This document shows, piece by piece, positions 25,152-33,411 of a stretch of DNA of 64,000 bases (positions within the stretch are counted from its first letter, which is position 1; each line of letters begins with the position of its first letter). Where the stretch lies: positions 992,001 to 1,056,000 of the forward strand of contig NZ_JAPENY010000002.1 in NCBI RefSeq assembly GCF_026341825.1, read 5' to 3'. Source of the DNA: Streptomyces sp. NBC_00620 (GTDB taxonomy: Bacteria > Actinomycetota > Actinomycetes > Streptomycetales > Streptomycetaceae). The translations under genes were made by a program, and so were the position numbers. The notes beneath the pieces were generated by a model, which worked only from the letters and a program-made list of their open reading frames with translations, searched no databases and was not told the DNA's origin.

Positions 25152-26096
25152 CTACCCGGCCCACTCCTCGTACGACGACCAGGCCTGCAGCACGCGCGGG
25201 CTGGCGAACCGGTGCTCGTGCCCCGTGACCGGATCGGTGAACTCCAGGACCCGCGCCAGCAGTTGGAGCGGGCGCCGGAAGTCACCGTCCGCCACGGGGC
25301 CGGTCACCACGGGATAGAGGGGATCGCCGAGGATCGGCACCCCCAACGCGTTCATGTGCACCCGCAGTTGGTGTGTCTGCCCGGTGCGGGGTCTCAGCCG
25401 GTAGCGGGCCAGGCCGTCGTCCCGCTGTTCCAGCAACTCCACCTCGCTGACGGCATTGGGCTCGCCCTCGACCTCGCGCGCCGCCATGACCCCGCGCTCC
25501 TTCACGATCCGGCTGCGCATGGTGCGCGGCAGGGCGAGCGCCGGATCGTACGGGGCGACGGCCTCGTATTCCTTGGTGATGAGCCGGTCGCGGAACAGCG
25601 ACTGGTACGCGCCGCGCTCCGCCGGGCGCACGGTGAACAGGACCAGCCCGGCGGTGAGCCGGTCCAGGCGGTGGGCCGCGCCCAGTGTGGGAAGGCCCAG
25701 CTGCCGGCGCAGCCGCGCAAGCGCGGTCTCCGTGACATGGCTGCCGCGCGGTGTCGTGGCCAGGAAATGAGGCTTGTCGGCGACGACGATGTGCTCGTCG
25801 CGGTACAGGACGTCCAGCGCGAACGGCACCGGCACCTCGTACGGCAACTCCCGGTGGAACCACACGAACATGCCCGGCACATACGTCATGTCCCGCGGCA
25901 CGGCACGCCCGTCGGCGTCCACGATCAGCCCTGCGTCCAGCATCCCGTCGATCACCCCCGCCCCGGCCGCGAGCCGCTCCACCAGATGATCACGCACGGT
26001 TGCCCACGAGGCCCCCTGCGGCAGCCGCACCCGCACCGGATCGACCCCGTCGCGCTGCGGCAGGGGGGAGGGCGGGGGCGGAGTACGTCGTCTCAT
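25152..26096 (-). CDS. RluA-family pseudouridine synthase
   Basis: A 314-residue RluA-type enzyme that isomerises uridine to pseudouridine in rRNA or tRNA. The catalytic block AAHRLDRLTAGLVLF contains the invariant aspartate, and RPRTGQTHQLRVHMNALGVP is the second family signature. An N-terminal S4-like region (VRVRLPQGASWATVRDHLVE) precedes it. The start is uncertain: the ATG at 26096 (MRRRTPPPP) has no good SD, but codons upstream lose conservation. It converges on the conservon P450 with only 18 bp between stops. Confidence 0.9.
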   Translation of the reverse strand: MRRRTPPPPSPLPQRDGVDPVRVRLPQGASWATVRDHLVERLAAGAGVIDGMLDAGLIVDADGRAVPRDMTYVPGMFVWFHRELPYEVPVPFALDVLYRDEHIVVADKPHFLATTPRGSHVTETALARLRRQLGLPTLGAAHRLDRLTAGLVLFTVRPAERGAYQSLFRDRLITKEYEAVAPYDPALALPRTMRSRIVKERGVMAAREVEGEPNAVSEVELLEQRDDGLARYRLRPRTGQTHQLRVHMNALGVPILGDPLYPVVTGPVADGDFRRPLQLLARVLEFTDPVTGHEHRFASPRVLQAWSSYEEWAG

Positions 26097-26577
26097 CACG
26101 ATCAAGCGTACGAGGGGGCACTGACAGCGGCGGTACGAGCCGGTCCCGACCTTGGCTCCTGGGGTCTCCGGCTCAGCTCGGCCGCCGCTCAAACCCCGAC
26201 CCCAGTGGGGGGCGTGCGCGTCCTGATCGGGCGACCGTTCAAATGTGAGTGCAACACGTTCAAGCCTGGATCAACGGCGGCCACTTCCGGTCTGGACCGA
26301 ACTGCGATGTGATAGAAGCCGCAACCGCCGAAGGCGGCGCGCCTTGTTCGCGCCACCGCGGAAGGGAGAGCCCGTGGCGCCACTCGTCCCGTCGTCGCCC
26401 GCCGTGGCCGCCGCTGCCCCGGCCCTCTTGGAGCACGCCCGTGAGTGGGCACGCCAACAGCGCAGACGGAGATGTCCTCGGACGACACCGTGAAGTACCG
26501 ATAATCCATCAACTGCTCGGCTTCTCGCTGCCTCGCCCGGCTTCGCGAATTCCGGTGCCATAGAAATGGAGGACTTA
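26097..26577. other. Interval before the terpene genes, with a short possible reading frame
   Basis: About 480 bp between the divergent pseudouridine synthase and terpene synthase genes. A short frame from GTG at 26374 to 26493 (39 codons, begins VAPLVPSSPAVAAAAPALLE) has a good SD (GAAGGGAGAG) and ends in a basic RQQRRRRCPR tail. It could be a small gene or the 5' remnant of a gene cut by insertion of the terpene cassette. No terminator or repeat is evident; the promoter of the terpene operon must be within the last 80 bp or so. Confidence 0.35.
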
Positions 26578-27627
26578 GTGCTCACTATGATTCCGACGTA
26601 TGCGGAGCCCACCCCCCCGACCGTAAGTCCGTACACTCAGAGGATCGAGGAGTACGTTCGCTCACTCGGAGAGAGCCTGGGGCTGAAAGAGACACAGGGT
26701 GGCCGAGATCGGCTGGAAGCAGGCTACGGGCAATTTGTTGCCTGGACCTATCCGGAAGCCTCGTTCCGCGATCTCTGCCTCTGCGCGGAATGGCTTTTCT
26801 TTACCTTCATCCTGGACGACCTGCACACGTTGAAGGTCTACGACGATCCGGAAGTCTGGGCTCCGGTCCACCGACGCCTGATGGGCATCATCAACACCGG
26901 AAAGGACCCTGCCCCCGCCCGGGAGCGGACTCCTTTCACCGAGGCGCTCACCAATCTGTCCATCCGTACTCGCGAAAGGCTCTCGCCGGCGCTCCACCGA
27001 CGACTGAACCGGCACCTGGACCTGTTCTTCCAGGGATTCACCGAGGAATCCGAGAACCGGTTCCGCGGCACTCCCCCTGGAATTGAAAGTTTCACCCGGA
27101 CCAGGCGCTTGTCGGTGGGTATGGAGTTCGGCTTCGATCTGGTCGAACTCAGCCAGCGCAGGGAGGTGCCTGAAAGCATCTACGAGACGGGCTTGTTCAG
27201 GGAGATCGTCGAAGCTGCGAGCGATGTGGTCGCCTGGCAGAACGACCTGCATTCGATTCACCTGGATGACATGCGTGGAGATTTCCACAACGTTGTCATC
27301 GTCATGCAGCATGCCGACGGAGTCACGCTGCAGGAAGCCATCGCCTCGGCCGTTGCCAAGGTTCAGGGACGAGTGGCCGACTTCCTGGCCGCCGAAAGGC
27401 AGCTCTGGCCCTTCCTGAAGAGCCGTGGTGTGCCGCCCCGCACCCGTGAAGACATCCTGAAGGTCACTGCGGGAATGCGGCAGTGGACGAACGGATGCCT
27501 GCACTGGTACGGGAACACCACCCGCTACACCATCCCCACCGGCTCGGACGAGTCGGATCAGCAGCATGCCCACCTGCAAGAGATGCTCCCGAGCCAGGAT
27601 CATGCGCTCCGGCACAGTTGCGGGTGA
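26578..27627 (+). CDS. Class I terpene synthase (sesquiterpene-cyclase-like)
   Basis: A 349-residue bacterial terpene synthase. The aspartate-rich site is FILDDLHTLKVYDD (Asp80-Asp81) and lacks the third acidic residue of DDxxD/E. The metal-binding triad reads NDLHSIHLD (Asn222, Ser226, Asp230; Asp instead of the usual Glu), followed by GDFHN. The pyrophosphate sensor Arg lies in TRRLSVGMEFGF and the terminal RY pair is Arg316-Tyr317. It should cyclise farnesyl or a related diphosphate; the product cannot be told. I prefer GTG at 26578 since GGAGGA stands 4 bp before it; ATG at 26566 forms part of that SD. The gene is less GC-rich than the core genes around it and is followed 45 bp later by a P450. 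Confidence 0.9.
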   Translation: MLTMIPTYAEPTPPTVSPYTQRIEEYVRSLGESLGLKETQGGRDRLEAGYGQFVAWTYPEASFRDLCLCAEWLFFTFILDDLHTLKVYDDPEVWAPVHRRLMGIINTGKDPAPARERTPFTEALTNLSIRTRERLSPALHRRLNRHLDLFFQGFTEESENRFRGTPPGIESFTRTRRLSVGMEFGFDLVELSQRREVPESIYETGLFREIVEAASDVVAWQNDLHSIHLDDMRGDFHNVVIVMQHADGVTLQEAIASAVAKVQGRVADFLAAERQLWPFLKSRGVPPRTREDILKVTAGMRQWTNGCLHWYGNTTRYTIPTGSDESDQQHAHLQEMLPSQDHALRHSCG

Positions 27628-27672
27628 TCAGCAAGGAATACGGGCTGGATCGACAAGAAGGGGCAACACGCC

Positions 27673-29016
27673 ATGGCAACGGACCATGAAGGCATCACAC
27701 AGGCTCCAGGGGCACTGCCGATCGTCGGGCATCTGATTCCCCTGCTCCGTGACCCACTGCGTTTCCTGAAAACCCTCTCCGCCCACGGCGACTTGGTGCA
27801 GATACGGCTGGGACCGCAGAAGGCCGTCGTGGTCTGCCGGCCCGAGCTCGTCCAGCAGGTTCTCCTGCATGACCGCATATACGACAAGGGCGGACCCATC
27901 ATCGAGCGGATCGGGAACGCGCTGGGGAACGGCCTTGCCTCGTGCCCCCACAGCGCTCATCGCCGCCAGCGGCGCAGCTTGCAGCCGGCCTTCTCTCGCG
28001 CTTGCCTGCGTGAATACGCGGCCATCATGACCGAGCAAATCGACACGCTCACCATCAACTGGAGCGACGGACGGACTGTCGACGTAGCCGAGCAGATGTA
28101 CACCTTCGCGAGTGACACCATCGCTCGAACATTATTCACGGCTCCATCCGCGGCACCCGCCATAGACACCGTCAAGGAATGTCTGCCGGATATCTTCCGA
28201 GGTATCTACCAGCAGGCTGTCCTCCCGCCTTCGGTGAACCGTCTGCCGCTGCCCTCCAACGTGCGCTACAAGCGGGCTCGCGGCCGAGCATGGGCCGAGG
28301 TCAGCAAAACCATCAGCTTGTACCGGCAGGACGACGAGACCCACGGCGATGTGCTGTCGATGCTCCTCAAAACGCGTGACGACGAAGGGGGAGCGCTCGG
28401 CGACGCCGAGATCCACGCTCAGATCATGACCCTGCTCGTCGCCGGCATCGAATCCACCGCAGTGGCTCTTACCTGGGCCATGCATCTCCTCTGCCAATAC
28501 CCCGATGTCCAGGAGCGATTGCGCACCGAGACAGCCGAGGTTCTCGGCACCCGCACCGCCACCTGGGATGATCTTCCCCGGCTCGACCTGGCACGCCGGG
28601 TCATCACCGAGACTCTGCGTCTCTACCCGCCCGGATGGATCTTGACTCGAACGACCGCCACCGAAGCGCGGCTGGCGGACGTCGTGATCCCTCCCGAAAC
28701 CACCCTCATCTACAGCCCGTACCTCATCCATCACGACGCACGATTCAATCCGCGCCCCGACGTCTTCGATCCCGACCGGTGGCTTCCGGAGCAGCAACAC
28801 GTCCGCGGCGCTTTCATTCCGTTCGGCGGAGGTGCACGCAAGTGCATCGGTGACAACTATGCGATGACCTTGGCGACACTCGCCCTGTCCTCGATCGTGA
28901 CCCAATGGCGGTTCTCGAGCGCCGAGGAGCAACCGCCGCACATCGAACCCCGTATGACCCTGACCCCGCACGGGGTCCAGGTCCGAGCGGAGTGTCTGCA
29001 GGGAGCGCCTGGCTAA
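27673..29016 (+). CDS. Cytochrome P450, probable terpene oxidase
   Basis: A 447-residue P450 with all standard motifs: I-helix LLVAGIESTAVAL, ExxR as ETLR (313-316), the PxRxx-type DPDRWLPEQ block, and haem loop FIPFGGGARKCIGD with Cys391. Its architecture (APGALPIVGHLIPLL start, no membrane anchor) resembles P450s that oxidise sesquiterpenes in Streptomyces, such as those of the pentalenolactone and albaflavenone pathways. Directly behind the terpene synthase in the same operon and with the same lower GC, it most likely oxidises that enzyme's hydrocarbon. ATG at 27673 follows AAGGGG. Confidence 0.9.
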   Translation: MATDHEGITQAPGALPIVGHLIPLLRDPLRFLKTLSAHGDLVQIRLGPQKAVVVCRPELVQQVLLHDRIYDKGGPIIERIGNALGNGLASCPHSAHRRQRRSLQPAFSRACLREYAAIMTEQIDTLTINWSDGRTVDVAEQMYTFASDTIARTLFTAPSAAPAIDTVKECLPDIFRGIYQQAVLPPSVNRLPLPSNVRYKRARGRAWAEVSKTISLYRQDDETHGDVLSMLLKTRDDEGGALGDAEIHAQIMTLLVAGIESTAVALTWAMHLLCQYPDVQERLRTETAEVLGTRTATWDDLPRLDLARRVITETLRLYPPGWILTRTTATEARLADVVIPPETTLIYSPYLIHHDARFNPRPDVFDPDRWLPEQQHVRGAFIPFGGGARKCIGDNYAMTLATLALSSIVTQWRFSSAEEQPPHIEPRMTLTPHGVQVRAECLQGAPG

Positions 29017-29102
29017 CGGCGTTTTGCCCAACTGTGCCAGGGCCCCGTGCGCGAAGACACCCTGGGGTTTCGCTGAGCAGTACGCGCCAATACGGTGGCC
29101 CG

Positions 29103-29531
29103 ATGATGTCGATCAAGAAGTTCCAGGTCACCTTTGACTGCGCGGAGCCTGAGCGCCTCGCTCGTTTCTGGTGCGAGGTGTTGGGGTACGTCGTGCCGCC
29201 GCCACCGGAGGGGTTTGCCACCTGGGACGATTTCAAGCGCTCGCAGCCACTTGAGCAGCAGGACGCATGGTTCGCCTGCGTCGACCCCTCAGGCGTGGGT
29301 CCGCGACTGTACTTTCAACGCGTCCCCGAAGGGAAGGCCGCCAAGAACCGGCTGCATCTTGACGTGCGGGTCGGCACCGGGCTCGTGGGTGAAGAGCGCC
29401 TCGCCGCACTTGAGGCAGAGTGCGCACGACTCGTCCCGCTCGGGGCGGTACACGTGCGAACACTGTATGACGGCACTGATTCGTGCATCCCGATGCAGGA
29501 CATCGAGGGCAACGAGTTCTGTATCGACTGA
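29103..29531 (+). CDS. VOC-family (glyoxalase/bleomycin-resistance-like) protein
   Basis: A 142-residue protein with two beta-alpha-beta-beta-beta modules of the vicinal oxygen chelate superfamily: QVTFDCAEPERLARFWCEVL at the start and KNRLHLDVRVG, DIEGNEFCID later. Actinobacteria hold many of these, and functions range from isomerases to resistance proteins. The start is ATG at 29103 or 29106. It lies 86 bp after the P450 in the same direction, so it may or may not belong to the terpene operon. Confidence 0.82.
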   Translation: MMSIKKFQVTFDCAEPERLARFWCEVLGYVVPPPPEGFATWDDFKRSQPLEQQDAWFACVDPSGVGPRLYFQRVPEGKAAKNRLHLDVRVGTGLVGEERLAALEAECARLVPLGAVHVRTLYDGTDSCIPMQDIEGNEFCID

Positions 29532-29698
29532 GGGCCCCGCGAACGTGCCCTCGGTCGGTCATGTCCCGCAGAGCGGTGTCCTCCCACACCGTTCGGCGAG
29601 ACGCCGGCGCACTTCGATGTGCCCCAGACGAGGCGGAAGTCGCAGGTCGCAGCCTGGAACGGTGCAGGAGAACAGTCGTGGCCGCGGACGGCGGAGCC

Positions 29699-31267
29699 TC
29701 AACGGCTGGATTCTGCGGGCACTTCCAGCGGTGCCCCTTCTTCCTCGGCAACCTGCCCTCGATGTGCGCTCTGCCACCGGTACAGGCACCCCAGTGCCAC
29801 CGTCACCAGCAAGAACAACACCGTGAACCACTGGAAGTACCAGTGCCCGCCCGCCGGGTCGTACACCGCCGCGCGGGGCCAGGCGAGGTTGACGGTCATG
29901 AAGAGGCCGTAGACGAGGGCGATCGCGTTGACCGGGATGCCCCAGCGGCCGAGGGAGAAGAGGGGGCGGCCCTCCTCGTCGACGCCGTCCGGGCCGGGGA
30001 ACTGTCCGCGCAGGCGTCGCACCAGCAGGGGCCCGGTGACCATCGCGTACGCCAGGTACAGCATCACGATGCAGGTGGTGCCGATGGCCAGGAAGGCTTC
30101 CGGGGAGGCGAAGTTGAGGAGTAGGACGGCTGCCGCGAGGACGCCGACGACCAGGGCCGGGGCGTTCGGCATACCCGTGCGCGGGTTGACCTTGGCGAGG
30201 CGGGCGGAGAAGGGGAGCCGGCCGTCGCGGGCCATGGAGAAGAGCATCCGGGAGGCGGCCGTCTGGATCGCCAGGGTCGCCACCGCGATGGCCACCACCA
30301 CGTCGGCGAGCAGGGCGCGGCCGACACCGTCGCCGAGGGTGCTGGTCAGCACGTAACTCAGGCCCTCGATCCCGAGTCGTCCGTCCGTGAGGCTGGGGGC
30401 GGCGAGCAGTCCGCCGAGGACGATCAGACCGCCGAGCAGGCCCGCCGCGCCGAGCGCGGTGAGGATCGTACGGGGTGCGGTACGGCGTGGATCGCGGGTC
30501 TCCTCGCTCATCTCGCCCGCGCTGTCGAAGCCGATCATCACGTACGCCGCCATGAAGGAGCCCACCATCAGCGCCCCGAAGAGGCCGGTGCTGCCCTCGG
30601 CGGTGTGGAAGGTGATGCCGGGGGAGCGCTCGGAGTGCGTGAACAGGAGCACGATGATCAAGGCGGCGCCGATGATCTCGGCGGTCACACCGACCCGGTT
30701 GATCACGGACATCACCCGGTTGTCGAGGACGTTCACCAGCGTGGTCAGGACGAGCAGGATCACGCCGAAGACCGCCGCGTTGGCCGCACCGTCGGCACTG
30801 GTGGGCGTCGGATCGCTGCCCACCAGCTGGAAGCCCGACCAGATCGCCGGCAGCACCATCTGCAGCGCGAGCGCCGCCGCCGCGACCACCACGATCTGCC
30901 CGATCACCATGATCCAGCCGGCGAACCAGCCGAAGGAGAGGTTCGAGAGCCGCGAGGACCACTGGTAGATCGCGCCCGAGATCGGATAGCGCGCGGCCAG
31001 CTCCGCGAAGCACGCGGCGACCATCAACTGGCCCACGAGGACGGCCGGCCAGGTCCAGAAGAAGACGGGGCCGCCGAACGCGTACCCGAAGGCGAAGAAC
31101 TGGAAGACGGTCGTCAGTACGGAGATGAAGGAGAACCCGGCGGCGAAAGAGGCGTACCGGCCGAGGCTGCGGTGCAGCTCCTGGCGGTAGCCGAACTCGG
31201 CGAGGGAGCCGTCGCCGGGGGACTCGGGAGGGTCGGGGCGGACGTCGGAGGGGGCGGTGGTCGTCAC
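29699..31267 (-). CDS. APC-superfamily amino acid/nitrogen-compound permease
   Basis: A 522-residue membrane protein with about twelve spans and APC-superfamily landmarks (AGFSFISVLTTVFQFFAFGY in helix 1; GFDSAGEMSEETRDPRR after helix 6). APC transporters import amino acids, choline, GABA or small amines. I start it at GTG 31267, preceded by GAAGG/AGGTG; upstream codons run into the operator. The palindrome at 31304-31323 is nearly identical to that of the carboxylase operon, so this permease probably imports the substrate of that pathway (urea, guanidine or a related amine). Confidence 0.88.
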   Translation of the reverse strand: MTTTAPSDVRPDPPESPGDGSLAEFGYRQELHRSLGRYASFAAGFSFISVLTTVFQFFAFGYAFGGPVFFWTWPAVLVGQLMVAACFAELAARYPISGAIYQWSSRLSNLSFGWFAGWIMVIGQIVVVAAAALALQMVLPAIWSGFQLVGSDPTPTSADGAANAAVFGVILLVLTTLVNVLDNRVMSVINRVGVTAEIIGAALIIVLLFTHSERSPGITFHTAEGSTGLFGALMVGSFMAAYVMIGFDSAGEMSEETRDPRRTAPRTILTALGAAGLLGGLIVLGGLLAAPSLTDGRLGIEGLSYVLTSTLGDGVGRALLADVVVAIAVATLAIQTAASRMLFSMARDGRLPFSARLAKVNPRTGMPNAPALVVGVLAAAVLLLNFASPEAFLAIGTTCIVMLYLAYAMVTGPLLVRRLRGQFPGPDGVDEEGRPLFSLGRWGIPVNAIALVYGLFMTVNLAWPRAAVYDPAGGHWYFQWFTVLFLLVTVALGCLYRWQSAHRGQVAEEEGAPLEVPAESSR

Positions 31268-31303
31268 GTGGCACCTGCCTTCGGCGCGGAAGGGTGGGCG
31301 GAA

Positions 31304-31323
31304 TTCCTGTCGGGTGACAGAAA
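31304..31323. promoter_or_regulatory. Second copy of the carboxylase-operon operator, upstream of the APC permease
   Basis: TTCCTGTC-GGGT-GACAGAAA differs from the site at 19458-19477 by one base in the arms and two in the centre, and shares the flank AAATTAGG. On the permease strand it reads CCTAATTTCTGTC, as in the carboxylase promoter, again placing a TAATTT -10 next to the operator. It is 36 bp upstream of the permease GTG. Confidence 0.72.
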
Positions 31324-31380
31324 TTAGGGAGGGCCTGTTTCGCTCGTGTGACGTGGCCATGTCTGGGGCGGGCCTAAGTT

Positions 31381-31511
31381 CTCACGCCCTTGAGTCGGCA
31401 GTCCTCACGCCCTTGCGCCGGGCTCGGAAACGCCCAAGCACCCTTGCGCCCGGCTTCGAATCGCGATACATCGTGTCTATTGACGACTACCCGGAGACGC
31501 GATATGTTCGG
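31381..31511. promoter_or_regulatory. Repeat-rich promoter region of the PadR gene
   Basis: CTCACGCCCTTG occurs at 31381-31392 and 31404-31415 (23-bp period), and CCCTTGCGCC recurs at 31441. Nearer the gene CGCGATACATCG (31463-31474) and CGCGATATGTTCG (31499-31511) form an imperfect direct repeat resembling PadR-type operators, which are AT-rich boxes centred on CGCGAT/ATACAT sequences. Binding by the PadR protein encoded just downstream is inference. Confidence 0.4.
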
Positions 31512-31543
31512 CCACGGATATTCGGAGACGAGGTGAGGTCGTC

Positions 31544-32191
31544 ATGGCCCTGAAACGGCGCAAGCTGAGCAACCCGCTGGCGCTTGCCGTGATGACGACC
31601 CTCCTGCAGAAGCCGATGCATCCGTACGAGATCGCCCAGACGCTGCGCCGCCAGGGCAAGGACACCAGCACGAAGATCAACTACGGATCGCTCTACACGG
31701 TGGTGCAGAACCTGGAGAAGCACGGCTTCGTCGAGGTCACGGACGTGGAGCGACAGGGCAACCGCCCGGAGCGCACGATCTACGGCATCACCGACTCCGG
31801 GCGCCAGGAGATGACCGAGTGGCTCTCCGACCTGATGGCCGTCCCGGCGCGGGAGTACCCGATCTTCGAGACCGCGCTCTCGCTGATGGGCGCGCTGCAC
31901 CCCGACGAGGTGACGCGCCTGCTCGAAGAGCGGCTCAACTCCCTCGAGGTGCAGGCCGCGAGCGGCCGGGGAGCGCTGGAGAAGCTGTACGAGTCGCTGC
32001 CCCGGATCTTCCTCGTGGAGACCGAGTACCAACTGCACATGGTCGAGGCGCAGGCGGAGTGGGTCCGCGGCTTCCTCGCTGAGATCAAGGCGGGCGCCCT
32101 GCCCGGCGTGCAGGCCTGGCGGAGTTTCCACGAGACCGGGGAGATGCCGTCGGAGTTCCAGGACTTGGAGGACCGCCCCATCGACGAGTGA
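31544..32191 (+). CDS. PadR-family transcriptional regulator
   Basis: A 215-residue PadR protein: winged helix in residues ~10-95 (NPLALAVMTTLLQKPMHPYE, TKINYGSLYTVVQNLEKHGF, TIYGITDSGRQEMTEWL), then the C-terminal helical dimerisation part. It lies just upstream of a DrrAB-like ABC exporter in the same direction, the usual arrangement for PadR repressors that sense toxic compounds and release an efflux pump. ATG at 31544 follows GAGGTGAGG. A long hairpin separates it from the transporter genes. Confidence 0.92.
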   Translation: MALKRRKLSNPLALAVMTTLLQKPMHPYEIAQTLRRQGKDTSTKINYGSLYTVVQNLEKHGFVEVTDVERQGNRPERTIYGITDSGRQEMTEWLSDLMAVPAREYPIFETALSLMGALHPDEVTRLLEERLNSLEVQAASGRGALEKLYESLPRIFLVETEYQLHMVEAQAEWVRGFLAEIKAGALPGVQAWRSFHETGEMPSEFQDLEDRPIDE

Positions 32192-32203
32192 CCCGATATG
32201 AAC

Positions 32204-32243
32204 AGACCCCGGCAGGGCTGTTGGAGCAGCCCCGCCAGGGTCT
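32204..32243 (+). terminator. Imperfect 17-bp hairpin between PadR and exporter genes
   Basis: Arms 32204-32220 and 32227-32243 pair in 15 of 17 positions around a TTGGAG loop. It can act as a partial terminator, lowering exporter expression relative to the regulator. Confidence 0.55.
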
Positions 32244-32388
32244 CGAACCCCGAACCGGACCCGCGGTGAGGCAGGCCAGGCGATCGAGGTGCGGCACACC
32301 CAGGATAGCCCGGCGCTCTTCACGCGGATCGGTCCACATCCGCTGCCTGCGGATGTGCAGTCGTCCGCTCACAAGGAGAGCAGTCGTC

Positions 32389-33411
32389 ATGAATACCCGT
32401 GCGCCCGCAGTGCAGGCGCGTCAGCTGATCAAGACCTATCCCGGTGACGTCACCGCCCTGCGCGGCATGGACGTGACCGTCGAGGCGGGCACCGTCTTCG
32501 GGCTGCTCGGCCCGAACGGCGCCGGCAAGTCCACCACCGTCAAGATCCTCACCACCCTGGCCCGCCCCGACTCGGGCACCGCCACCGTCGCGGGCCACGA
32601 TGTGCTGCGCCACCCGGACCGGGTGCGCCGTGCGATCGGCGTGGTCGCCCAGAGCTCCGGCGCGGACCCGGTGGCGACCGGCCGGGAGAACCTTCAACTC
32701 CAAGGCAGGCTCTACGGGTTGAAAGGCGCCGACCTGGGCCGCCGGGTGGACGAGCTGCTCGGCCGCTTCAAGCTCGCGGACGCGGCGAAGCGCCCGGTCA
32801 AGGGCTACTCGGGTGGCATGCGACGCCGCCTCGATGTCGCCCTCGGCCTGGTTCACCGCCCCGAGGTGCTCTTCCTCGACGAGCCGACCACCGGCCTGGA
32901 CCCCGAGGCACGCACGGCCATGTGGGACGAGATCGCCCGCCTCGCCGGGGACGAGGGACTGACCATCCTGCTGACCACGCACTACCTCGAAGAGGCCGAC
33001 CGGCTCGCCGAGCGCATCGCGATCGTCGACCGGGGCCGAGTGGTCGTCGAGGGCACGCCGGACGCCCTCAAGGGTGAACTCCGCGGGGACGCCGTTCACT
33101 TGGAGCTGCGCGAAGCGATCGGCGAAGCCGGTCGTACGCTGCTGAACGGCGCCCTCACCCAACTGGGAGGCGTGCACGAGGCGTTGTTCGACGGGCGCCG
33201 GATCAGTGTCCGCGCCGACGACGGTGCCTCCGCGATGCCCGCCCTGCTCGGGGCACTTGAGCGGGCCGGGGTCGGCGTCGCCGCCGCGACCGTGGCCCGG
33301 CCCTCGCTCGACGACGTCTATCTCCGCTACGCGGGCCGCCGTTACTCCGAGGCGGAGGCCGAAGCGGCCGACTCCACCGGGAACCTCGCACTCGCCGGAG
33401 GTGCGCGATGA
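32389..33411 (+). CDS. ABC transporter ATP-binding protein, DrrA-type exporter
   Basis: A 340-residue ATPase with Walker A GPNGAGKST (41-49), signature GYSGGMRRRLD (near 140) and Walker B VLFLDEPTTGLD (near 162-170). The C-terminal ~90 residues are the extra domain of DrrA/NodI-type ATPases (LLNGALTQLGGVHEALFDGR). With the next gene it forms a daunorubicin-resistance-like exporter. ATG at 32389 follows AAGGAGAG; the longer frame upstream spans the hairpin. The stop overlaps the permease start by ATGA. Confidence 0.94.
   Translation: MNTRAPAVQARQLIKTYPGDVTALRGMDVTVEAGTVFGLLGPNGAGKSTTVKILTTLARPDSGTATVAGHDVLRHPDRVRRAIGVVAQSSGADPVATGRENLQLQGRLYGLKGADLGRRVDELLGRFKLADAAKRPVKGYSGGMRRRLDVALGLVHRPEVLFLDEPTTGLDPEARTAMWDEIARLAGDEGLTILLTTHYLEEADRLAERIAIVDRGRVVVEGTPDALKGELRGDAVHLELREAIGEAGRTLLNGALTQLGGVHEALFDGRRISVRADDGASAMPALLGALERAGVGVAAATVARPSLDDVYLRYAGRRYSEAEAEAADSTGNLALAGGAR

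Noticed and set aside
26200-26565. tRNA-like or riboswitch-like element before the terpene genes
   Set aside because: No cloverleaf or known aptamer core could be folded by eye.
29532-29698. Possible small gene between the VOC and permease genes
   Set aside because: Frames on both strands lack a start with SD and resemble no family; I see only spacer sequence.
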